DNA of 64,000 bases from Spongospora subterranea f. sp. subterranea (Eukaryota > Endomyxa: Phytomyxea > Phytomyxea > Plasmodiophorida), in the NCBI GenBank assembly GCA_049724395.1, contig JAUGWO010000080.1, forward strand, positions 28,675 to 92,674, written 5' to 3'. A model generated the notes under the pieces. That model saw nothing but the letters and a program-made list of their open reading frames with translations. It ran no database searches and had not been told where the DNA came from. This document shows positions 1 through 9,991 of the stretch, in pieces; position 1 is the stretch's first letter, and each line of letters begins with the position of its first letter. A program made the translations under genes and the position numbers.

Positions 1-189
1 CCACTACTAAAATGGAGTTGAACCCGTTAGAAGTTGGTAGCTTAACAATAAAATCGAGTAATATCGACCGCCATAACTCTGCTGGGATGGGTAAAGGACG
101 AAGCAAGCCTGTTTCGTCCGCTGGCAGCGCTCACAAGACAGGTCATAACGGCGAATGAACTTGGCCATGCCCGCCCATTAAAAGTGTCG

Positions 190-1500
190 TTAAACAGCTT
201 TGAGCGGTTTCCGACGACCAGGATGACCTCTTAATGGTCCGGCATGAAGCTGAGCAAGCACCTCGATTTGTCCATGTTCTGTAGGCACCATTAGCGCTTG
301 ATGTCGGTAGAGTAGTCCCTCTTGGACGTGGAAGGGGTTGGCGATGTTGCGGATGAGTTTCTGAACTGACTGACCGTTGGCCTGAGCTTCCCTGATGATA
401 TCGACAAGCGGGCGGGTGTTCTGACGGTGTGGCAGAGTGCCATTTAGCTGCAACGGCCCAGTGTTCAGATTGTCTTCCGTTAGTAGTGAAGTTCGCTGGT
501 CTTTTCAGACAGGGTCATCATGTTTGAATCTCGTATTCAGGCCGCCTCAAGAGCGCGTCTGGCTGACCTGAAAGAAAGTGACCCAGCACGATGGTGAACG
601 ACGAGTCGTACTCGCATAGGATCATTGATCAGCGAGCTTGCCGGCGGCTGAGAATTTCGAAGTTGAGAAGAATCGAAGATTGTTGTGATCGAGATAGAAT
701 TTTGATCTTGTGCGGGCTACCCTCCAAGAAATGACGCCACCGTATGAGTGCTACCACGATTGCCAGTAATTCTTTGTCATGCGTCTCGTAATTAATCTCA
801 GCTGGTATAAACTTTCGCGAATGAACTGCGACAGGACCTAATTTACCATCGGGTTGTACCTGTGATAATATCATATCCAAGCAGGGAGATGAAAGACAGA
901 AATGGGCCGAAACGGGGGCTTGGGTGAAGGCGTGTTTGATCGTATCAAAAAGCTTCCTGATGCAGCGGTTGCCATGAAAATGTAGGAGTTTGCCACAAGG
1001 TGATATTTGATGTTTTCTCCGGATCCATGTCCACTACCTGAGGGCTGATAATATATCCCACGAATGACATGAAAGCACATTTTTTTCGAGCTTGGTGAAT
1101 AATCCCTTTTCGCGTAGTTTCTGCAAAACGACCTTAACGTGAGCTTCGTGCTCTTCCGGATCCTGCGAATAGATTGATATATAATCCAAATATATCAATA
1201 CGAATTTCCCAAGGAACTTTTAAAACGTCTCGTTCATCAGTCGTTGGAATGAAGCAGCGGCGTTCTTGATCCGGAACGGCAACACTTGGTATTCGAAGTG
1301 CCCATACTAGCAATTGAATGCTGTCATCCATTCATCCCCAGGTTGAATTCTAACAAGATTGTACGCGCCGCGAAGATCGATCTTGTGATAGCATTTGGCT
1401 CCAGCTAGCTGTTGTAGGAGTAATATGTTATCAATGAGAGAAAGACGGTAGGGTTCTCGTTTCGTAATGTTATTCACGTTCGTGTCAGTGGAACCATCCT
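190..1500 (-). pseudogene. Ty3/Gypsy pol remnant (RT, RNase H, integrase zinc finger)
   Basis: Read on the minus strand, this is a broken Gypsy polyprotein. Around 1310-1480 lies the start of the reverse transcriptase palm ([19 protein letters not shown]). At 870-1330 is the YxDD region, degenerate and split over several frames. At 629-830 is the RNase H part (NYETHDKELLAIV, then WRHFLEGSPHKIKIL). At 190-453 is the integrase H2C2 finger, with the HAGPLRGHPG motif. The domain order agrees with Ty3/Gypsy, but at least three frame changes separate the pieces, so this copy is dead. The protease that should lie between gag (1600-2079) and RT is missing, so an internal deletion has joined gag to RT. 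Family assignment is firm; exact limits are not. Confidence 0.85.
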
Positions 1501-1599
1501 CTGTTGGTCGTCCCCAAGAAACCTCGGATGGAACCAAGGTCACGAATGGTAACCAAACGGTGTTTGAATCGAGTTGCTTGAGTCCAGTCAACGTCTTGC

Positions 1600-2079
1600 G
1601 ACAATAACCGGAACTCGTTGCAGTATTGTCCAAGGCTATGTCCGATCCTTAGCCAACGCAGAGAGTCGGCAGCTTTGCTAGCCCGGTCGGGATCGTCAAA
1701 GGCAATGGTGAATGCCGTGATGAATGCATTAAAATCGGTCAACGTGGAACTAGAAGATTCATAGAATGGCGTCAGCCAGGCACGGGCTTGCCCAGTAAGA
1801 AAAGTGCATATTGATACGCAAAACGTTCTATTGCACTTGGCCAAACCAATGCCGAAATTCGACTCTATTTCCTCCATGTGTTTCTGGCACTTTTAACTCG
1901 GGATCCTTTTCAAAGTTTTCCTGAGCTCGGGTTCTGGTTGATTGCAGTTCCGAGAGCTGATTGGTCAGGCTTGTGATTCGGGCTTCTGTTTCCAGGCGGA
2001 ACTGGACAAACTCGGCCAGTACGGCTTCCAGTTGGGATTGGGCTGTTTGTCGAGTCGTTGGCGCATCACCATTTGTCAT
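1600..2079 (-). pseudogene. Ty3/Gypsy gag remnant
   Basis: A minus-strand gag in two overlapping frames. The N-terminal part (1828-2079) is a predicted coiled coil ending in THGGNRVEFRHWFGQV. The core (about 1620-1860) has the capsid-like block LTGQARAWLTPFYESSSST followed by AFDDPDR and [20 protein letters not shown]. These blocks recur in the gag pieces at 2422-2590 and 12370-12830, so one Gypsy family is involved. The frame break between the two parts and the abrupt fusion to RT sequence mark it as inactive. Confidence 0.85.
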
Positions 2080-2106
2080 GATTGATGGCGTAGTACGTTG
2101 CGTAAA

Positions 2107-2239
2107 TGGTATAGTATTGTATACAAAAAGTCGCGGTTCTTATGGGTCGGGTAATCCTGTGTACTCCCAGGTGTTTCCCTACTTCCGCCTGGCCGCTACA
2201 AGTAGCTTGGGTATCCATTGAAGGAACCTATTTGACCAG
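2107..2239 (-). mobile_element. SINE-like element, copy 1 (5'-truncated)
   Basis: This 130-bp segment matches the tail-proximal half of the repeats at 4786-4971, 6090-6343 and 59329-59603 (shared core TTCCGCCTGGCCGCTACAAG on the plus strand). Its minus-strand 3' end is the ATACCA-rich tail. It is flanked by ACGTTGCGTAAATGG (2095-2109) and ACGTTGAGTAAAGGG (2240-2254), a 13-of-15 match read as a target-site duplication. It sits between the 5' region and the gag of the Gypsy remnant. Truncation at the 5' side is typical of target-primed retroposition. Confidence 0.75.
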
Positions 2240-2368
2240 ACGTTGAGTAAAGGGAAATTCGCGGAATGAACGGGAGCGGTAACAGAGCAGTTGTTAAGAT
2301 AACGGCAGACGGTAACGTTAGTGGGAAGGTGGTGGGGGTTACGCAATGGAAAGGTTCGGACAAACTGT

Positions 2369-2649
2369 CACGAATGGTAAACAAACGGTGTTGATTGAAA
2401 ACGACGTAGCAGCTGTCACTGATGGGACATAGCCTTGGACAATACTGCAGCGAGTTCCGGTTATTGTCGCAAGACGTTGACTGGACTCACGCAACGCTGA
2501 TTCACCAAGTTCGACAAGGACTGCCACGCGATCTCCAACGGATGCTCAACCTGTCCGAAGGCACGGGAAACCAGTTCGTGTCCTTGGACCAGTTAGTGAT
2601 CACTGCTACGTCGTTTTCAATCAACACCGTTTGGTTACCATTCGTGACA
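2369..2649. repeat. Inverted repeat, about 45-bp arms
   Basis: The arm at 2369-2413 (containing CACGAATGGTAAACAAACGG) is the near-perfect reverse complement of 2601-2649. A related 26-nt piece also occurs at 1541-1563, at a Gypsy rearrangement point, and a trimmed form occurs at 12135-12157 just upstream of another gag. It probably comes from the 5' non-coding or LTR-proximal region of this Gypsy family. Confidence 0.7.
2420..2600 (+). pseudogene. Gypsy gag fragment inside an inverted repeat
   Basis: A plus-strand gag piece ([20 protein letters not shown], then HQVRQGLPRDLQRMLNLSEG) of the same family as the minus-strand gag next door. It lies between two inverted copies of a roughly 45-bp segment (2369-2413 and 2601-2649). 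It has no start and runs into unrelated sequence, so it is a rearranged fragment. Confidence 0.8.
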
Positions 2650-2885
2650 ACCAAGGTCCCCGGCCGCGTCTGGATCGACCCGCGCGCTCTCTTAACGCCA
2701 AGCTCACCCGAACGTTTTCCAATGCCAAAGGAATTAGAGACTGGGAGCTGGGCAAGGCGTCTATGATTGGGCAAGTAGTGCCTCGGGCTAGGCAAGGCGT
2801 CTAGGAATGGGCGAGGGACTAAGAAAGATCAGAGGTGTATTAACTACAGCTGATGATCAGATCTGGCGGTCCGTAGGCCGAAATA

Positions 2886-4080
2886 GGTCAAGGATAGGAT
2901 GAGCACTGGTGAGGGGGGCGACACCAGAGGGTACGCGTGATACGTGTCCTGACAGGACTGATCACCCCTCCTGGTCAAGGATAGGATGAGCACTGGTGAG
3001 GGGGGCGACACCAGAGGGTACGCGTGATACGTGTCCTGACAGGACTGATCACCCCTCCTGGTCAAGGTTAGGATGAGCACTGGTGAGGGGGGCGACACCA
3101 GAGGGTACGCGTGATACGTGTCCTGACAGGACTGATCACCCCTCCTGGTCAAGGTTAAAGATGAGCACTGGTGAGGGGGGCGACACCAGAGGGTACGCGT
3201 GATACGTGTCCTGACAGGACTGATCACCCCTCCTGGTCAAGGTTAGGATGAGCACTGGTGAGGGGGGCGACACCAGAGGGTACGCGTGATACGTGTCCTG
3301 ACAGGACTGATCACCCCTCCTGGTCAAGGTTAGGATGAGCACTGGTGAGGGGGGGCGACACCAGAGGGTACGCGTGATACGTGTCCTGACAGGACTGATC
3401 ACCCCTCCTGGTCAAGGTTAGGATGAGCACTGGTGAGGGGGGCGACACCAGAGGGTACGCGTGATACGTGTCCTGACAGGACTGATCACCCCTCCTGGTC
3501 AAGGTTAGGATGAGCACTGGTGAGGGGGGCGACACCAGAGGGTACGCGTGATACGTGTCCTGACAGGACTGATCACCCCTCCTGGTCAAGGTTAGGATGA
3601 GCACTGGTGAGGGGGGCGACACCAGAGGGTACGCGTGATACGTGTCCTGACAGGACTGATCACCCCTCCTGGTCAAGGTTAGGATGAGCACTGGTGAGGG
3701 GGGGCGACACCAGAGGGTACGCGTGATACGTATCCTGACAGGACTGATCACCCCTCCTGGTCAAGGTTAGGATGAGCACTGGTGAGGGGGGCGACCAGAG
3801 GGTACGCGGATACGTTCCTGACAGGACTGATCACCCCTCCTGGTCAAGGTTAGGATGAGCACTGGTGAGGGGGGGCGACACCAGAGGGTACGCGTGATAC
3901 GTGTCCTGACAGGACTGATCACCCCTCCTGGTCAAGGTTAGGATGAGCACTGGTGAGGGGGGGCGACACAGAGGGTACGCGTGATACGTGTCCTGACAGG
4001 ACTGATCACCCCTCCTGGTCAAGGTTAGGATGAGCACTGGTGACGCGTGATACGGGGGCGAACCAGAGGGTACGCGTGAC
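2886..4080. repeat. 87-bp tandem repeat (minisatellite), about 14 copies
   Basis: A unit of 87 bp, beginning GGTCAAGGTTAGGATGAGCA and ending GACTGATCACCCCTCCT, is repeated head to tail. Most copies are nearly identical. They differ mainly in G-tract length (six or seven G) and in decay of the last few units. Because 87 is divisible by three, minus-strand frames stay open over several units (29-residue repeat, DQSCQDTYHAYPLVSPP...), but the G-tract variants break them. No start context or conserved domain suggests a real protein. Confidence 0.95.
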
Positions 4081-4466
4081 ATGTCCTGTACTATCGATAA
4101 AAATTGGTTATGCGTAGTCGCAACAAGAGAGGGTGGTCAGCAATTCCTATAGCGGGTTCCCATGACCTTTTAGATGGCGGGTAACCCTTCCAATTTACTG
4201 TATATTGTACTTGTCGTCTATGAATTTGTGAATCCAGAATGTCTTAAACTTCCTTGAAAGGTCGCTAGGGTTCGTCCTGCAGTACAATGACCGGGGGTTT
4301 TACGTCCAAGGCGCGGCCAGGAATGTCGCTGACGCGTTACGGTTCTAATTTTGACACATGGAACGTGTTATTGATTCGTCATTGGGGTGGTAACTTGATT
4401 GAATATGTGACGTCATTTACCATTGCGGTGATAAGGAACGGACCTGTAAGCAATTGTGGTATCTCG
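4081..4466. other. No recognisable gene
   Basis: Nothing with recognisable coding or repeat character was found here. It separates the 87-bp array from the terminal-type block shared with the palindrome near 9.6 kb. Confidence 0.5.
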
Positions 4467-4540
4467 TGGAAAGGTGGAGAATCAGCGGAAGTGGATCCGT
4501 TTATTAGATAACAAAAAGCGAATGAACAAAAGGATATGAG
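4467..4540. repeat. LTR-type block shared with the 9.6-kb palindrome
   Basis: The segment GTGGAAAGGTGGAGAATCAG, continuing through a TTATTAGATA motif to GCGAATGAAC, is also present at 9662-9732 and inverted at 9588-9632. It is a dispersed terminal sequence of a retroelement family. Here it directly abuts a DIRS-type RNase H scrap. Confidence 0.65.
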
Positions 4541-4700
4541 AATTGGTCACGTAGTGAATCAGCGAAACCAGTCGCGTGCGATTCTTGAATTTCTGTTGGT
4601 GACGAGACAGATTATCTGCAATAAGATTCTCGTTAGTGGCAATGTAGTGAAAGGTGATGAAACAAGTCGAAACGTCATATGCGAGTGTTATGGATCGTAG
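4540..4700 (-). pseudogene. DIRS-type RNase H scrap
   Basis: The minus strand encodes STCFITFHYIATNENLIADN followed by LSRHQQKF. This matches the C-terminal end of the RNase H domain in DIRS-type elements (consensus ...IP...N..AD.LSR), and it matches the better preserved copy at 55901-56194 (YIPTTTNCIADSLSRQQRYF). Only about 50 residues are recognisable. Confidence 0.7.
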
Positions 4701-4785
4701 AAATGAGGCAAATGAGGAAAAGAAGAGTCCTGAGTATAGACATGTTATCAATGTTCAATAAGGCTGATGCTCGACGTGGAAGTTA

Positions 4786-4971
4786 TGGTATACAAATGTT
4801 GGCGGGTCCTTATGGGTCGGTGTTTCCCTACTTCCGCCTGGCCGCTACAAGTACCCTTGGGTATTCACTGAAGGAACCTATTAGACCAGCTGTATTCACC
4901 CTCATAACCTGTCAAAACGACCACACCAAATGGGACCTGCCCCCACCCGATTACATTGCCTATCCAGAGTT
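4786..4971 (-). mobile_element. SINE-like element, copy 2 (5'-truncated)
   Basis: Matches the other three SINE-like copies; its tail lies at the left end on the plus strand. It is flanked by CGACGTGGAAGTTA (4772-4785) and CGTCGTGGAAGATC (4972-4985), a probable target-site duplication. It is 5'-truncated by about 80 bp relative to the two full copies. Confidence 0.75.
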
Positions 4972-5039
4972 CGTCGTGGAAGATCGCCTGCTTGGCTGCC
5001 AGAAATTCTCCGATCATGTGTTTCTGTGATGTGGCTTCA

Positions 5040-5430
5040 ATATGATAGCAAAATTTGGAAGCGTGATGCCAGATGAAACCTAAAACCAGTGTCCGAAACG
5101 TCTGAAGCGCAGATAAGGGTAAGTGGTCGTGATGATCGCTGAGCAGCAGTTCGATGTAAGTAGTGGGCCCTCTTGTGAGAGATTGGCGGGCGTCCGTTGT
5201 AAAACGACGGAATTGGTGGATCGTCAATTCGGAAACTCCAAAAATCGAACACAATTGTGGTCTTGAAGGAATTCAATACTGAAATTCGAGCCCTTATTTG
5301 ATTTTCGTGAAAATCAACATCAACATATTCAAGGCGTCTTCGACCATTTGTTGCCATGACTGAAGAACACGAGATTGGCGGGTGTGTTTTGTGAAACGAC
5401 GGAATTAGGTGGATCGTCAATCGGGGAACC
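5040..5430 (+). pseudogene. Gypsy-related remnant with a 60-bp direct duplication
   Basis: Positions 5225-5372 resemble, in opposite orientation, the sequence at 5998-6089 (shared block TTTTCGT...CAACATCAA...TTCAAGG...TTCGACCATTT), which is the 3' part of the Gypsy pol lying to its right. A block of about 60 bp containing ACGACGGAATT and GGTGGATCGTCAAT occurs at 5181-5240 and again at 5372-5430. The 23-bp minisatellite is therefore bracketed by inverted pieces of one Gypsy family. Confidence 0.55.
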
Positions 5431-5446
5431 GATGAGGGAGTGCTAC

Positions 5447-6000
5447 CAGCGTTAGATCATGCTACCGGCGTTACAACATGCTATCAGCGTTATTTACAAC
5501 ATGCTACAGGCGTTATTTACAACCTGCTACAAGCGTTATTTACAGCATGCTACGGGCGTTATTTACAACATGCTACCGGCGTTATTTACAGCATGCTACG
5601 GGCGTTATTTACAACATGCTACCGGCGTTATTTACAACATGCTACAAGCGTTATTTACAGCATGCTACGGGCGTTATTTACAACATGCTACCGGCGTTAT
5701 TTACAACATGCTACAAGCGTTATTTACAGCATGCTACGGGCGTTATTTACAACATGCTACCGGCGTTATTTACAACATGCTACAAGCGTTATTTACAGCA
5801 TGCTACGGGCGTTATTTACAACATGCTACGGGCGTTATTTACAACATGCTACCGGCGTTATTTACAACATGCTACAAGCGTTATTTACAACATGCTACGG
5901 GCGTTATTTACAACATGCTACCGGCGTTATTTACAACATGCTACCAGCGTTACAACATGCTACCGGCGTTACAACATGTTACAGGCGTTACGACATGCTA
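5447..6000. repeat. 23-bp tandem repeat with 69-bp higher-order unit
   Basis: About 24 copies of a 23-bp unit (CGTTATTTACAACATGCTAC plus three variable bases). The variable positions (GGG, CGG, AAG) and an AGC/AAC difference recur in a fixed order of three units, so much of the array is a 69-bp higher-order repeat. All three plus-strand frames are open through the array (229, 185 and 185 codons) and read permutations of the same 23-residue peptide. No start context or homology supports a protein. Confidence 0.95.
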
Positions 6001-6089
6001 CTGGTCATGGCAATAAATGGTCGAAGGCTCCTTGAAGATATTGATGTTGTTTTTGACGAAAATCATTGTGTTCGGCATTTGGGGTTCCC

Positions 6090-6343
6090 TAGATCTGACC
6101 ACATGGCCTCTATGAATGTAAGAGAGTAACCTGCCTGACAGTAAATTCGGAAACTCTGGATAGGCCATGTAATCGGGCGGGGGCAGGTCCCATTCTGTGT
6201 GGTCGTTAGGACAGGTTATGTCCTTCAGTGGATACCCAAAATACTTGTAGCGGCCAGGCGGAAGTCGGGAAGCCTGGTAGTGTACACATGGATTACTCAA
6301 CCCCTAAGAACCCGCGAACCTTTGTATACCATACATACCATAC
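6090..6343 (+). mobile_element. SINE-like element, copy 3 (full length)
   Basis: Starts with TCTGACCACATGGCCTCTAT, which resembles the 5' half of a tRNA-Arg, and ends in ATACCATACATACCATACCA. It is flanked by CATTTGGGGTTCCC (6076-6089) and CATTTGGGGATTCCC (6344-6358), a 14-bp target-site duplication with one indel. It interrupts the 3' end of the minus-strand Gypsy pol to its right. Confidence 0.8.
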
Positions 6344-6358
6344 CATTTGGGGATTCCC

Positions 6359-7720
6359 GTAACGCAAAGTTGCGCGACTGTGGCTTTAACACCGAAGTGG
6401 CCGAGCTGAGGTCGATGGCGGGCCGGCACATCCGGCTCAGGGAGCGGTGGCGGGACGTCTGAAGGTGCAGCAAAGGGTCAGGTGTCGGGAGTCCGATTGG
6501 GTCGGCTGGCGGATAGAGGCGAGAGAGGCGATCGGGCAAAACGTTGAGGACGCCGGGGCGGTGAACCTTGAATGTGTACGCCTGTATCGGTTTGAGCCAG
6601 CTGGACAGCATAGGGTCGAGCTCCTTTTGCGTGAGCAGAAAGGTCAACGACCGGTGGTCGGTGAAGAGATGAAATGGGTTGCCCCAATATAGAAGTGAAG
6701 TGAGGGTGAACACGATCGAGAGGTGCTCTCTTTTCGTCGCCGAATACTTGCGTTCTGCTGGCTGTAAAGCTCGGGCGACGAATGTGATCCACTGGCGGTT
6801 CGACACGATATCGGGCTGAGAAGGGTCGCTGAGCTGGTACAGGACGTCTGCAATATCGGTACCAGATGCGTCGACGACCACCTGGAACTCTTTCGAGAAA
6901 TCCGGAAACGACAGGAACGGGGCTTGAGCCAGAATGGCCTTGGTGTCCGAGAACGCACGGTCGTGCCTCGGGCTCCAGTGAGAAGGCTCCAGTGTTCGAA
7001 ATGCTGCGAAGTTCCTCTAGTGGGGCGGCCAGCGTTGAGTAATCTGGAATAACATCCCTAAAATAATTCAGCAGTCCCAGATATTGTTGAACTTGCCTGT
7101 CATACGTGGGAGTAGGCCAATCTTCAACTTCGGCGAGCTTGCGTCTGTCTATGGCGATGCCCTGAGCGGACAGGACGTGACCCAGCAGGTGGAGCGTTCT
7201 GCAGAAGAAGCTGCACTTGGCGACTCTTAGGCGAAGACTGGCGGCGGTAGAGCAGGTCTATCGTTGCGCTGAGGTCGTCAAGGTGATTTCGTCGCTGTGC
7301 GAACCGACTGTGATATCGCCCTGAAACGGGACAGCGCAGTTGCTGTGTTGAAGCAAAGTGGCGATCGTACGCTGGAGAACTGCCGATGTCGGAGTAAGAC
7401 CGAACGAAGTGCCGACAAACTTGAACTGGCGACCATTCCACGAGAAGGCACCCTTTTCGCGTCAGGGATGTGGATTGGGAGCGGGAGGAAGCTCTGCTCG
7501 TGATCCAGGCTTGAAAAACACATTGCGACCTGCCATTGTCTCGAAGATGTCACGCACCTTTGGCATTGGAAAACGTTCCGGTGTGAGTTTAACGTTAAGA
7601 GCGCGACACAGAGGATGGTTTCACTGACAAGAACGTGACGCTGGCATGACCTTCCCGTCTGCAAGCCATTGAGATATTTGGGCATCGACAATAGGTTGGA
7701 GGCTGTGGGCTAGGCGGTAC
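6359..7720 (-). pseudogene. Ty3/Gypsy reverse transcriptase-RNase H remnant
   Basis: Minus strand. 6359-6881 encodes the RT connection and RNase H (VVDASGTDIADVLYQLSD, FLLTQKELDPMLSSWLKPIQ, PGVLNVLPDRLSRL). 7124-7690 carries earlier RT sequence in shifted frames. It continues the gag-protease pieces at 7886-9003, giving gag, PR, RT, RNase H in the right order but in several frames. No integrase follows on this side: pol sequence gives way to SINE copy 3 and the minisatellite. Confidence 0.8.
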
Positions 7721-7885
7721 TGGCACCGGTAGACACGGCCGATGATCACCCTGACTCTGGGATGCTGGACGATCGCGAAACGATGGGCGAACGGCTTGGA
7801 GGCGTCGGCATTCGGAAGCTAGCGTCGGTACCACGTCGTCGCTGCTGTCGTTGGCTTGACGAGCGGTTGGGACGGGAACGATGTT

Positions 7886-8269
7886 TCATGTGAACGGGTG
7901 CTGTTGGCCGGCGGGGCCATGAATGTTCTGCGGGAGGACGAGAGGTAGTAATCCTAGCACATCTTCAGGAACGCTTGAGTGGGATGTTTCACTGTCAATG
8001 TAGGCGGGCTCGTGGAGAGTGTCGCCTAACACCACAGGAACGAAGAACCCTGTTGAGAAATGGTCAGTGGATGACGCATCAACAGTGCGGGTCTGTGTGT
8101 CGAACAGGTCCAGAACGTCGTCGACGGTGGCGTCGTATGACGACGGGTCGATCGTTGGTTCGAGGGCAGGTTCGGGGATGCCCATCAGATGGCGAGACTG
8201 CTGCGTTCGGGGAGGCGGTGGGCACTGTTTCGAGAAGTGGGTGGCGGAATGACAATTGAAGCACCGCAT
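7886..8269 (-). pseudogene. Gypsy CCHC zinc knuckle and aspartic protease remnant
   Basis: A 127-codon minus-strand frame. Near its start is a knuckle-like CFNCHSATHFSKQC (C-x2-C-x4-H-x4-C). After an acidic linker comes the protease core VPVVLGDTLHEPAYIDSETS, where the usual active-site triad D-S/T-G is D-S-E. The glycine-to-glutamate change would be expected to inactivate the protease. It joins gag upstream with RT downstream. Confidence 0.75.
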
Positions 8270-8476
8270 CGGCGGGGATCGGGCTGTAGCCGGCGGAGGA
8301 TTAGACGACGTTTGAGGGAACGGTTACATGGTTTGAGGCCGTGTTCCCTGTGGAGCTGGACGCCCTGCACTCGGAGGAGTTGTGGGCCGAGGAATTGTGG
8401 AATTGGCGCCATTTACTTGGCCTTCTGCTATGGCTGGAAGCAGACCCCGACTTCATTTGCGCGTGACGCGTCGTCA

Positions 8477-9003
8477 TTACCGGCAGAGCGATGGTAGGTG
8501 CACCACTCGAGCGTTATTAGATAACAGTGAGGATTGAGATTCGGTGGTTGGCTGCCGCATACGATCTCTGGGGCAGATCGCGGTCAAGGTGCCAACTAGC
8601 GACTGAACGGATGCCAGCGCCTCGGGACGGGTGAACTTGACCAGATACAATCCTTGCGATCGTATTTTGGGAGACGGTGGACGAGATGCATGACGCGGTC
8701 TCCCAGCTTGGGATCCAGCTCGGCGAGTCGCATTGCTTGATATAAATCGGCGAAACCGAGGACGGTTTCCCTGCGGGTTCGGGCGCGTTGTAGGGGGATG
8801 GCGGCTAGGAGCCTGCCCTGTTCGGCACTCGAACTTTGATGTGGAAGAAGCGGGGCGGCGACACCGTCCCTCTCCGGCATGTTGTGCTCTGACGGGTTCA
8901 TATCTCGCTGAAAACCGCAACGTCCCCGCGGTCCAGCTCTTCTGCAATCTGCGAGTGGCATCGTCGCACTCCAGCGGCCCATTTCTCGGTCATGTTCTGC
9001 CAA
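8477..9003 (-). pseudogene. Gypsy gag remnant
   Basis: Two overlapping minus-strand frames (8477-8947, 8596-9003) together resemble a Gypsy capsid region (TVLGFADLYQAMRLAELDPK, then FTRPEALASVQSLVGTLTA) lying just upstream of the CCHC-protease piece. Frame changes mark it as broken. At about 9005-9050 it meets a Gypsy piece of the opposite orientation. Confidence 0.65.
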
Positions 9004-9049
9004 GCAGCGAATCCATTCGTCGCACAGCCGCCCTCCGTTGACGCCGCCT

Positions 9050-9519
9050 CACCGACTTATAGCGAGGTCCTCGCCCGCCTTCATTGTGCTCGGGAGGTTG
9101 TTTTCCCTTCGATCAAGGATGCACATTCTTTTCATACGCTGCTGCGTCCATCGCCCAGTATCCCAAGCGCCATCGTATCCTGACCGGCGATCCTTCCCTA
9201 TTAGCTCCTATGTCATGCTGCAAGATCACAAACAGTCGTCCAAGACCGATCCTTTCTATATAGGACCTTTTAAAGTCATCCGCCGCACCAAGGGTGGTTC
9301 GTATTAGGGTCTAATGGCGGCGCGCGATCCTGCACTCGGCCCTGACACGTATTCGGTCGACAAAATCTTATCTCACAGGGGATCGCCAGCGGCACGCAAA
9401 TACCTTGTCAGATTCGGGGATACGACTCGTTCCACGAGTCCTGGGAGTCCCAGGACAACTTCATCGATACCGCCTGTGTTATCGAATACTGGCGCACGAC
9501 CAGATCCGGGGGAAAGTGA
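9050..9519 (+). pseudogene. Gypsy integrase C-terminus with chromodomain
   Basis: Plus strand. The integrase C-terminal GPF motif is seen in SYVMLQDHKQSSKTDPFYIG followed by PFKVIRRTKGGSY. After an in-frame stop, YSVDKILSHRGSPAARKYLV starts a chromodomain. A one-base loss near 9415 moves the rest (ESWESQDNFIDTACVIEYWR) to the next frame, which ends at TGA about 9519. A chromodomain at the integrase end identifies the chromovirus branch of Ty3/Gypsy. Confidence 0.8.
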
Positions 9520-9527
9520 TATCGTGC

Positions 9528-9786
9528 GACACTAGTGTCCTCTCCTCTCCCGTACCATTTGATCTCTCGCACCCTTTGATCTCTTTCTTCATTCGCTTTC
9601 TTGGTATCTAATACACGGGTCCACTTCCGCTGAAAAAAGATGTGGTGTACAAAAAAATGTGTCGTGGAAAGGTGGAGAATCAGCGGAAGCGAATCCGTGT
9701 ATTAGATACCCAAGAAAGCGAATGAACTAAGGGCTCAAAGGGTACGAGAGATCAAATGGTACGGGAGAGGAGAGGACACTAGAGTC
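9528..9786. repeat. Large inverted repeat (head-to-head LTR-like arms)
   Basis: Arm 9528-9632 (ACACTAGTGTCCTCTCCTCT ... CTAATACACGGGTCCACTTC) is the reverse complement, at roughly 90%, of 9680-9786, with a 47-bp spacer. Each arm directly follows a Gypsy integrase C-terminus: plus strand on the left (ending about 9519), minus strand on the right (9779-9991). The arms therefore look like the 3' ends or LTR starts of two elements meeting head to head. Confidence 0.85.
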
Positions 9787-9991
9787 GGGCACGATAGCGA
9801 GCATCGAGCTTAGAGTTTGGCCTTTGTTTGGGTAGGTCAGTACAACGCAATAGGACAAGGTCACCTACAGCCAAAGGGGTAAGTGATGAACGTCGACGAT
9901 CCGCGTATTTTTTTTTAATCCGATATTGCGCGACGTCGCTGTTTCCGTAAATAAAACCGGATTCGTTTGATGTAAGCTGCCCGTTCGTCAA
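9779..9991 (-). pseudogene. Gypsy integrase C-terminal fragment
   Basis: A 70-codon minus-strand frame reading KKYADRRRSSLTPLAVGDLV followed by LLRCTDLPKQRPNSKLDARY. This is the typical integrase tail just before the GPF motif in Ty3/Gypsy elements. It runs straight into the palindrome arm. No other domain is attached. Confidence 0.75.

Noticed and set aside
2844-4082. Several 80-146 codon minus-strand frames through the 87-bp array as a repeat protein gene
   Set aside because: They exist only because 87 is a multiple of three; G-tract variants shift the frame every few units, and there is no start context or flanking exon.
5447-6000. CRISPR array
   Set aside because: There are no spacers between units, repeats are contiguous, and the genome is eukaryotic.
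5440-6129. 229-codon plus-strand frame as a real protein
   Set aside because: All three frames are equally open through the array, and the flanking codons are Gypsy or unrelated sequence.
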